A DNA stretch of 64,000 bases from Bog-159 sp035499555 (GTDB taxonomy: Bacteria > Acidobacteriota > Terriglobia > Bryobacterales > Bryobacteraceae). Below are positions 16,818-23,117 of this stretch, piece after piece. The DNA lies in assembly GCA_035499555.1 (NCBI GenBank), contig DATJYO010000046.1, positions 106,345 through 170,344 of the forward strand, written 5' to 3'. The first letter of the stretch is position 1. Each line of letters opens with the position of its first letter. Both the position numbers and the translations under genes were made by a program. The notes beneath the pieces were generated by a model that saw only the letters and a list, made by a program, of their open reading frames with translations, was not told where the DNA came from and ran no database searches.

Positions 16818-16876
16818 AGCGCCTACCGCATGTTGTACGAGCTGAGCACCTTCATGTAATTGGCCTGCTCGAAGGC
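16754..16876 (+). repeat. Direct repeat copy R1 (123 bp)
   Basis: It matches 17955-18076 with three substitutions and one single-base indel. It spans the last 18 codons of the methyltransferase gene, its stop, and on the other strand a copy of the last codons (ANYMKVLSSYNMR) of the dihydroorotate-dehydrogenase-like gene that really ends at 18023. Confidence 0.9.
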
Positions 16877-16888
16877 CCGCTCGACGGC

Positions 16889-16917
16889 TTGCTGTACATA
16901 CAAGATCTGTGTATACT
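16889..16917 (+). promoter_or_regulatory. Candidate promoter of the BrnT-like toxin locus
   Basis: TTGCTG at 16889-16894 and TATACT at 16912-16917 are separated by exactly 17 bases. The predicted transcription start falls on the GTG at 16924, so the toxin message would be leaderless. An imperfect palindrome overlaps the whole spacer. Confidence 0.5.
16894..16916 (+). promoter_or_regulatory. Imperfect palindrome, candidate autoregulatory operator
   Basis: GTACATACA and TGTGTATAC form arms with seven of eleven complementary positions around a centre at 16905, inside the promoter spacer. Toxin-antitoxin loci of this type are repressed by their ribbon-helix-helix antitoxin binding such sites; here this is inference. 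Confidence 0.35.
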
Positions 16918-16923
16918 TGAACG

Positions 16924-17212
16924 GTGTTGGACGGGCTCAAAGGATTCGATTGGGACCTGGCCAACGTAGAGCATCTTCTGCGCCATTCGGTTACGCCCTT
17001 CGAGGTTGAGGAGGCCGTGACGCGTCCGCATGCTATTATTCCGGCGGCGACGGTCAAACGCGAAAAGCGGTGGAAGCTACTCGGCAGGACGGACGTGGGA
17101 CGCTATCTGGGCGGTGGTGTTCACCATCCGCCGGAGACTCTTCCGGGCGGTGACCGCCTACGAGATGAGCGCTGAGGAAAGAAGCCATTATGCCCCGCAA
17201 ATCGACAGATGA
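16924..17212 (+). pseudogene. BrnT-like toxin gene with frameshift
   Basis: The first frame encodes a BrnT-type RNase toxin start (LDGLKGFDWDLANVEHLLRH, then WKLLGRTDVGRYL). At the GGG run 17109-17111 the family sequence continues in the +1 frame as AVVFTIRRRLFRAVTAYEMS and AEERSHYAPQ, ending at the TGA at 17210-17212. Removing one G restores a product of about 95 residues, the normal BrnT length. As written, the toxin is truncated after about 60 native residues plus a missense tail ending at 17175. A homopolymer sequencing error is possible. The antitoxin start at 17190 overlaps the restored toxin end. Confidence 0.7.
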
Positions 17213-17504
17213 ATCAGAATGGTACTCGACTCCGGAGGGGAGCCGGCAAACGCAGCGCGAATTCGCCCGCGCGCTCAAAAGCGGAACCCTGGTTCGCTCC
17301 ACTGGCTCCCGCATCGCAAAGACGGACATGCGCCTGCTGCGGCGTCTCATGCGGCAGGCCAAGGAGAAAACCACCCGCGCTATATCGATCCGTGTGCCGA
17401 TCGTTGACCTTGAGCGCGCGCGGCACATTGCTAAGACCTCCGGTATCGGCTATCAGACCGTGCTCAAGGAGGCCATTCGTGAGGGCTTAAAGCGGGCGGG
17501 CTAA
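17190..17504 (+). CDS. Ribbon-helix-helix (CopG/BrnA-like) antitoxin
   Basis: A 104-residue protein with a Lys/Arg-rich centre (MRLLRRLMRQAKEKTTRA) and a C-terminal ribbon-helix-helix unit: ISIRVPIVDLERARHIAKTS and YQTVLKEAIREGLKR. The strand-helix-helix pattern with the G-IGYQTVL turn is that of antitoxins paired with BrnT toxins. It would bind its own promoter and neutralise the toxin. It overlaps the frame-restored toxin by 23 bases, typical of such pairs. The reading frame is intact although the toxin frame is broken. Confidence 0.7.
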   Translation: MPRKSTDESEWYSTPEGSRQTQREFARALKSGTLVRSTGSRIAKTDMRLLRRLMRQAKEKTTRAISIRVPIVDLERARHIAKTSGIGYQTVLKEAIREGLKRAG

Positions 17505-17533
17505 TTGGTGGAGTTCGCTGACCTCGCCGGCAC

Positions 17534-17954
17534 TCACCGGAAGGCACCCAGGATCTCTTCCAGCAGCCGGGCCCCGGGCTTTCCCTGCGGGTGCTTCGAT
17601 ACTACGACCACCGTCCGCGCGCGTGGGCCCCAGTCTAGCTGGAACGCGCCATCGACGTACGCGCCCTGGGCCTTCTTGACCTGCAAAGATGGCCAGTCCG
17701 ACAGAAATGGCTGAGCCCAATTCCAGCCCGTCAGGATCAGAACCCGCTTGGGCCGCCACTCAGCCATTTCCGCCCTCAGGAGCTCTATGCAGTCCTTTTC
17801 CGGGGCGTGGCGCAGGGCGGCTCTGGGATTTTCCTTTCGCGCCGCAACCGTGTACAGGTTGGAATAGACCAGGTAAGACGACCAAGGAAATCCGCCATCA
17901 GAGCCATTGGAACGGTCGGCGATGCATAGACGTTGCACGACGCCTTTTACAGTA
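17534..17954 (-). pseudogene. Uracil-DNA-glycosylase-like gene, 5' end missing
   Basis: The minus-strand frame encodes about 140 residues: FPWSSYLVYSNLYTVA, then CIELLRAEMAEWRPKRVLIL, TGWNWAQPFL and SKHPQGKPGARLLEEIL. The NLYxVA, LLRxE, LTGxxW and HPQGK elements resemble the C-terminal part of proteins in the UDG superfamily. The frame stays open past the GTG at 17938 (GRTVKGV) into the repeat at 17955, where homology must end because that DNA belongs to the methyltransferase copy. The catalytic N-terminal third is therefore absent and the gene is probably a truncated remnant. The family call is tentative. Confidence 0.45.
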
Positions 17955-18076
17955 CGCCCGATCGCTGGGCGCGCAGGTTCTCTCGTTGCCTACCGGGCAA
18001 GGCCTGATCGTGCGCTGAACGCCTACCGCATGTTGTACGAGCTGAGCACCTTCATGTAATTGGCCCGCTCGAAGGC
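17955..18076 (+). repeat. Direct repeat copy R2 (122 bp)
   Basis: This is the second copy of the segment at 16754-16876, offset by 1201 then 1200 bases. It includes a stray copy of the methyltransferase 3' end (encoding LGAQVLSLPTGQGLIVR and stop) and the genuine 3' end of the gene at 18023-19039. Identity ends on the left at 17955 and on the right at 18076. Confidence 0.9.
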
Positions 18077-19039
18077 TTGCGGCTGCGGAACGGCGTTTCG
18101 GCTCATACTCCCCTGCATCTGGCGGATGGAGTCGTATTCGTGGTCGCCCATCCAGATGAGCAATTCGGTGAGCACGATGTCCAGGTAGCTGATGCCTTTC
18201 TTGAGCAAGGCGGAGGTCATCATGGCGACCTTGGCGCCCGCCATCATGGCCTTCACTACGTCCGTCGCGGCATGCACACCGCCGGTGACGGCCAGGTCGG
18301 TCTTCACGCTGCCGTAGAGCACCGCCACCCAGTTCAGCCGCAGCAGCAGTTCGTACTGATTGCTGAGGATCAGGTTGGGGACCACTTCCAGCGCTTCCAG
18401 GTCGAAGTCCGGTTGATAGAAACGATTGAAGAGCACCAGGCCGTCGGCGCCGCAGGCTTCCAGCCGCTTGGCCATGTGGGCCAGCGAGCTGAAATACGGT
18501 CCCAGCTTGACGGCCACCGGGATGTGAACGGCGGCGCGGACCTCGCGCACCAGGTCGCAGTACTTGCGCTCGACCTGCTCGCCGCTCACCTCCGGATCCA
18601 CCGGGATGTAATAAATGTTCAGCTCCAGGGCGTCCGCGCCGGCCTGCTGCATCTCTTTGGCGAAGCGGATCCAGCCGCCCACCGATACGCCGTTGAGGCT
18701 GGCGACCACCGGGATGCCGACCGCTTCCTTCACCTTGCGGATGTGCTTCAAATAGCCCTCCGGCCCGCGGTTGTAGCCCAGCAGGTCGGGGAAATGCGTG
18801 GTGGACTCGGCGCCGACATCTTCCGCCGCCGACATAAAATGGTCCAGCTCGTAGCTCTCCAGCGCGATCTGTTCCTCGAATAACGAGTGCAGCACCACGG
18901 CCGCCGCGCCCGCATCCTCCATGCGCCGTATGTTGGCCACCTCCTCGCACATAGGCGAGGAGGAAGCCACCACGGGATTCTTCAACTTCAGACCCAGGTA
19001 CGTGGTCGAAAGGTCGATGGTCTTGGAGAGGTCGATCAT
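18023..19039 (-). CDS. Dihydroorotate dehydrogenase-like flavoprotein
   Basis: A 338-residue TIM-barrel flavoprotein of the dihydroorotate/dihydropyrimidine dehydrogenase superfamily. Visible segments are GLKLKNPVVASSSPMCEEV (substrate end of the barrel), IPVVASLNGVSVGGW, DALELNIYYIP, IPVAVKLGPYFSS and AVTGGVHAATDVVKAMMAGA (FMN phosphate site). It differs from pyrimidine PyrD and belongs to the form annotated as DHOD-like that accompanies pyruvate:ferredoxin oxidoreductase. Its ATG overlaps the stop of nifJ by one base (TAATG), so the two are coupled. Its true substrate is unknown. Confidence 0.85.
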   Translation of the reverse strand: MIDLSKTIDLSTTYLGLKLKNPVVASSSPMCEEVANIRRMEDAGAAAVVLHSLFEEQIALESYELDHFMSAAEDVGAESTTHFPDLLGYNRGPEGYLKHIRKVKEAVGIPVVASLNGVSVGGWIRFAKEMQQAGADALELNIYYIPVDPEVSGEQVERKYCDLVREVRAAVHIPVAVKLGPYFSSLAHMAKRLEACGADGLVLFNRFYQPDFDLEALEVVPNLILSNQYELLLRLNWVAVLYGSVKTDLAVTGGVHAATDVVKAMMAGAKVAMMTSALLKKGISYLDIVLTELLIWMGDHEYDSIRQMQGSMSRNAVPQPQAFERANYMKVLSSYNMR

Positions 19040-22000
19040 TATTTTGTCTCCTGGGCCGCGCCGTTGGCGGGCATGTGGGCCATGTACTCGTAAAGTTTCC
19101 AGCGATCGAGCACGTCTTTCTGCGCCAGTTCGAGCAGGCGATGCGCTTCGTCCGGATTGCTTTTGGCCAGCATCGTGTAGCGCGTCTCGTTGTAGACGTA
19201 TTCCTTCAGCTTGATACTGGGCGCGCGCGAGTCGAGCTGGAACGGATTCTTGCCTTCCGCCGGCAGGCGCGGATCGTAGCGGAACAGCGGCCAGTAACCG
19301 GACTGCACCGCGGCTTTCTGCTGATCGAGCCCGTGCACCATGTCGTAGCCGTGCGCGATGCAGTGGCTGTAGGCGATGATGAGCGACGGCCCGTCGTACG
19401 ATTCGGCTTCCATGAACGCCTTGATGGTGTGGCTGTCGTTGCCGCCCATGGCCACCTTGGCCACGTAGACCGAACCGTAGTTGATGGCCATCATGGCCAG
19501 GTCTTTCTTGGCGCGCGGCTTTCCGCCGGCCGCGAACTTGGCCACCGCGCCGCGCGGCGTGGCCTTGGACATCTGGCCGCCGGTGTTGGAGTAGACTTCT
19601 GTATCCAGCACCAGGATGTTGACGTTGCGCCCCGAAGCCAGCACGTGATCCAGGCCGCCGTACCCGATGTCGTAAGCCCAGCCGTCGCCGCCCAGAATCC
19701 AGACGCTCTTCCGCACCAGGGAATCGGCCAGGCTGAGCAGGTCGCGGGTTTCCGGCGTGCCCGCCCCGCGCAGCTTCTCCTTCAATTCCGCCACCCGCGC
19801 GCGTTGCGCGAAGATGCCGGCTTCGCTCGATTGGTCGGCATCCAACAGGCCCCGCGCCAGTTCCTCGCCGATGGTCCCGCTCAGGCGCGCCACCAGCTCG
19901 CGGGCGTATTCATTCTGTTTATCGATGGCCAGCCGCATGCCCAGTCCGAACTCCGCGTTGTCTTCAAACAGGGAGTTCGACCACGCCGGGCCCAGACCCT
20001 GGCTGTTGACGCTGTACGGCGTGGTGGGCAGGTTGCCGCCGTAAATCGAAGAGCAGCCGGTGGCGTTGCCGACGATCATGCGGTCGCCGAACAATTGCGT
20101 GACCAGCTTGACGTAGGGGGTCTCGCCGCAGCCGGAGCACGCGCCCGAGAATTCGAACAGCGGTTGCAGGAGCTGGTTATCCTTCACCAGGCTGTGGCTG
20201 AGCAGGCGCCGGTCAATATCCGGGATCTTCAGGAAAAAGTCCCAATTGGCGGCTTCCGGCTCGCGTAGCGGAGCTTGCGGCGCCATGTTGATGGCCTTGT
20301 GCTTGACTTCGCTCTTGCTCTTGGCCGGGCAAACCTCCACGCACAGCCCGCATCCGGTGCAATCCTCCGGCGCGACCTGCAGCGTGTACTTCATGGTCTT
20401 GAAATCCTTCCAGCGCGCCGGCACGGCTTTGAAGGTCGCGGGCGCCCCCCCGGCGTGCTGCGGTTCGTAGACCTTGGCGCGGATCACGGCATGCGGGCAG
20501 ACCAGCACGCACTTGCCGCACTGTATGCAAAGCTCTTCGTCCCACACCGGGATCTCCAGCGCGATGTTGCGCTTTTCCCACTGCGTGGTTCCCGTCGGAA
20601 AAGTGCCGTCGATGGGCATGGCGCTGACCGGCAGGTCGTCGCCTTCGCCGGCGATAATGCGGGCGGTCACCTTCTGCACGAATTCGGGAGCCGCGGCCGG
20701 GACCGCGGGCCGTATATCGAAGGTGGCCGTGGCGGCGGCCGGCACCTTCACCTCGGACATGTGGCTCAGGGCCTCGTCCACCGCCGCGAAGTTCTTCCTG
20801 ACCACGGCTTCACCGCGCTTGCCGTACGTCTTTTCGATGGAGTGCTTGATGGCCGCGATGGCTTCCTCGCGCGGCAGCACGCCGCTGATGGCGAAGAAGC
20901 AGGTCTGCATGATGGTGTTGACGCGGCCGCCCATGCCCGTGTCTTTGGCCACCTGGTAGCCGTCGATCACGAAGAAGCGCAGCTTCTTGTCGATGATCTG
21001 CCGCTGCACGGTGAGGGGCAACTGCTCCCAGATCTGGTCCGGCCCGAACGGGCTGTTCAGCAGGAACGTGGCGCCCGGCTCGGCGTACTTCAACACGTCG
21101 ATGCGCTCCAGGAACGAGAACTGGTGGCAGGCCACGAAGTTCGCCTTGGTGATCAGGTAGCTGGAATGCAGAGGCTTCGGCCCGAAGCGCAGGTGCGAGA
21201 CCGTAATGGCGCCGGACTTCTTGGAATCGTAGACGAAATAGCCCTGCGCGTAATTGGCGGTCTCCTCGCCGATGATCTTGATGGAGTTCTTGTTGGCGCC
21301 CACGGTGCCGTCCGCACCCAAGCCGTAGAATAAGGCGCGCACCGCACCGGGAACTTCAGCCGAAAACGCGGGATCGTACTCCAGGCTGGTGTGGGTCACG
21401 TCATCCAGGATGCCGATGGTGAAATGATTCTTGGGCTTCGGCTTCAACATCTCGTCGAAAATGCCCTTCACCATGGCCGGTGTGAATTCCTTGGAAGAAA
21501 GCCCGTAGCGGCCGCCGATGACGCGCTTGCCGGCGACCATGGCTTCGCTCAGCGCGTTGACCACGTCCAGGTACATCGGTTCGCCCGACGCGCCCGGCTC
21601 CTTGGTGCGGTCGAGCACCGCGATGGTTTTGACCGATTCCGGCAGCGCGCCCACGAAATGTTCGATCGAAAACGGCCGGTACAGCCGCACTTTCAGCAGT
21701 CCGACCTTTTCGCCGGCGGCATTCAGGTGCGCGACGGCTTCCTCGCTCACCTCCGCGCCCGAACCCATCATCACGATGACACGGTCCGCATCCGGCGCGC
21801 CGAAATAATCGAACAGGCGATACTGCCGGCCCACCACTTGCGCGAATCTGTCCATCACCTTCTGCACGATGGCGGGGCAACCCTGGTAAAACGGATTCAC
21901 GGTTTCGCGCGCCTGGAAAAAGACATCCGGATTCTGCGCCGTGCCGCGGATCACCGGATGATCCGGCGACAACGCGCGGGCGCGATGGGCCCGCACCAGC

Positions 22001-22611
22001 TCCTCGTCGATCATGGCGCGCATATCGTCGGCAGAAAGCTGCTCTACCTTGGCCACTTCGTGCGAGGTCCGGAAACCATCGAAGAAATGCAAAAAGGGTA
22101 CGCGCGACTCCAGGCTGGCGGCCTGCGCGATCAGCGCGAAATCCATGACTTCCTGCACCGAGTTGGACGCCAGCATGGCGAAGCCCGTGGACCGCGCCGC
22201 CATGACGTCGCCGTGGTCGCCGAAGATCGACAGCGCCTGCGCCGCCACCGTGCGCGCCGCGATGTGGAACACCGTCGGCGTCAGTTCCCCGGCGATCTTG
22301 AACATGTTGGGGATCATCAGGAGCAGGCCCTGCGAAGCGGTGAACGTGGTGGTCAGCGATCCGCTTTGCATTGCGCCGTGCAAGGCGCCTGCCGCGCCGC
22401 CCTCGCTCTGCATTTCGATCACCGAGGGCACCGTGCCCCAGATGTTGGGCTGCAATTCGGCGGACCACTGGTCCGCCCACTCGCCCATCGGCGAGGATGG
22501 CGTTATCGGATAGATAGCGATGACTTCATTGATCTTGTGCGCCACGTAGGCGGCGGCTTCATTGCCGTCAATCGTGACTTTCGGACGGATGGTGCTGGAT
22601 GAACTGGTCAA
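19039..22611 (-). CDS. nifJ: Pyruvate:ferredoxin (flavodoxin) oxidoreductase
   Basis: A 1190-residue single-chain enzyme that oxidises pyruvate to acetyl-CoA and CO2 with reduction of ferredoxin. Domain order is normal: N-terminal pyrimidine-binding domain (YPITPSSPMGEWADQW), transketolase-like C-terminal part of the POR (IVMMGSGAEVSEEAV), gamma domain (FYGLGADGTVGANKNSIKII), two 4Fe-4S motifs (CIQCGKCVLVCPHA and CTGCGLCVEVCPAK), and the TPP domain (GACSGCGETPYVKL, GNATGCSSIYGG, GDGWAYDIGYGG). The start is TTG at 22611 with AGAGGGGG a few bases upstream. Its length is the family norm. It is divergent from padR. Confidence 0.96.
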   Translation of the reverse strand: MTSSSSTIRPKVTIDGNEAAAYVAHKINEVIAIYPITPSSPMGEWADQWSAELQPNIWGTVPSVIEMQSEGGAAGALHGAMQSGSLTTTFTASQGLLLMIPNMFKIAGELTPTVFHIAARTVAAQALSIFGDHGDVMAARSTGFAMLASNSVQEVMDFALIAQAASLESRVPFLHFFDGFRTSHEVAKVEQLSADDMRAMIDEELVRAHRARALSPDHPVIRGTAQNPDVFFQARETVNPFYQGCPAIVQKVMDRFAQVVGRQYRLFDYFGAPDADRVIVMMGSGAEVSEEAVAHLNAAGEKVGLLKVRLYRPFSIEHFVGALPESVKTIAVLDRTKEPGASGEPMYLDVVNALSEAMVAGKRVIGGRYGLSSKEFTPAMVKGIFDEMLKPKPKNHFTIGILDDVTHTSLEYDPAFSAEVPGAVRALFYGLGADGTVGANKNSIKIIGEETANYAQGYFVYDSKKSGAITVSHLRFGPKPLHSSYLITKANFVACHQFSFLERIDVLKYAEPGATFLLNSPFGPDQIWEQLPLTVQRQIIDKKLRFFVIDGYQVAKDTGMGGRVNTIMQTCFFAISGVLPREEAIAAIKHSIEKTYGKRGEAVVRKNFAAVDEALSHMSEVKVPAAATATFDIRPAVPAAAPEFVQKVTARIIAGEGDDLPVSAMPIDGTFPTGTTQWEKRNIALEIPVWDEELCIQCGKCVLVCPHAVIRAKVYEPQHAGGAPATFKAVPARWKDFKTMKYTLQVAPEDCTGCGLCVEVCPAKSKSEVKHKAINMAPQAPLREPEAANWDFFLKIPDIDRRLLSHSLVKDNQLLQPLFEFSGACSGCGETPYVKLVTQLFGDRMIVGNATGCSSIYGGNLPTTPYSVNSQGLGPAWSNSLFEDNAEFGLGMRLAIDKQNEYARELVARLSGTIGEELARGLLDADQSSEAGIFAQRARVAELKEKLRGAGTPETRDLLSLADSLVRKSVWILGGDGWAYDIGYGGLDHVLASGRNVNILVLDTEVYSNTGGQMSKATPRGAVAKFAAGGKPRAKKDLAMMAINYGSVYVAKVAMGGNDSHTIKAFMEAESYDGPSLIIAYSHCIAHGYDMVHGLDQQKAAVQSGYWPLFRYDPRLPAEGKNPFQLDSRAPSIKLKEYVYNETRYTMLAKSNPDEAHRLLELAQKDVLDRWKLYEYMAHMPANGAAQETK

Positions 22612-22678
22612 AACTTCCCCCTCTTACTTCGGATTGCAGATGGATCACTTTCCTAAGCCATATTATAAGGCCTGTTTG

Positions 22679-22706
22679 TCGCAAAAATCTACACACCTTT
22701 TTGCGA
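22679..22706 (+). promoter_or_regulatory. Perfect inverted repeat between nifJ and padR
   Basis: TCGCAAAAA at 22679-22687 and TTTTTGCGA at 22698-22706 are perfect complements around a 10-base loop, just upstream of a minus-strand TATAAT at 22667-22662 that could serve nifJ. The 9-base arms and the position fit a dimeric regulator site. No U-tract context suggests a terminator. Confidence 0.45.
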
Positions 22707-22752
22707 TCCTTCCCGCAATCCTTGCATCGCGCGAAGTTTTGTCATACCATGA

Positions 22753-22767
22753 TCTCGGTAACCGAGA
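22753..22767 (+). promoter_or_regulatory. Palindrome upstream of padR, candidate PadR operator
   Basis: TCTCGGT-A-ACCGAGA is a perfect 7-base palindrome with one central base, ending 10 bases before the padR ATG. PadR regulators usually bind palindromes in their own promoters, so autoregulation is a reasonable guess. Confidence 0.45.
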
Positions 22768-22777
22768 ACATAAGCCG

Positions 22778-23113
22778 ATGAGCAAACCCTCCGACCTCGT
22801 TCAGGGCACCCTGGATCTCCTGATTCTCAAGATCCTGGCCCTGGGCCCGCAGCACGGCTGGGCCATCAGCCAGCGCCTGCAACAGGTATCCGCCAACGTC
22901 CTTCAGGTCAGCGACGGCTCCCTCTACCCGGCGCTGCATAAGCTCGAGTTCGCCGGCTGGATCACGGCCGAATGGCGCACCAGCGACCTCGGCCGCCGCG
23001 CCAAGTTCTACTCCCTGACCCGCCTGGGCCGCAAGCAACTCGACAAGCAGGCCGCCGACTGGGCCCGCCTCGCGCACGCCATCAGCCACGTGGTCTCGCT
23101 CCAGGAGGATTGA
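22778..23113 (+). CDS. PadR family transcriptional regulator
   Basis: A 111-residue PadR winged-helix repressor. LVQGTLDLLILKILALGPQHGW and VSDGSLYPALHKLEFAGWI are the conserved recognition helices and KFYSLTRLGRKQL is the wing. The C-terminal helix (AADWARLAHAISHVVSLQ) is the dimerisation part. ATG at 22778 gives MSKPSDLVQGTLD, the canonical start. It is followed after 4 bases by the large permease, an arrangement typical of acidobacteria, where the regulator controls the transporter. Confidence 0.92.
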   Translation: MSKPSDLVQGTLDLLILKILALGPQHGWAISQRLQQVSANVLQVSDGSLYPALHKLEFAGWITAEWRTSDLGRRAKFYSLTRLGRKQLDKQAADWARLAHAISHVVSLQED

Positions 23114-23117
23114 AGCC

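Noticed and set aside
16754..18076. An insertion sequence or integron explanation for the repeat-bounded module
   Set aside because: There is no transposase, integrase, terminal inverted repeat or attachment-type site, and the duplication is far longer than transposon target duplications.
17898..18950. A 350-residue minus-strand frame overlapping the DHOD-like gene
   Set aside because: It is out of frame with a clear flavoprotein and is Gly/Arg-rich, a shadow.
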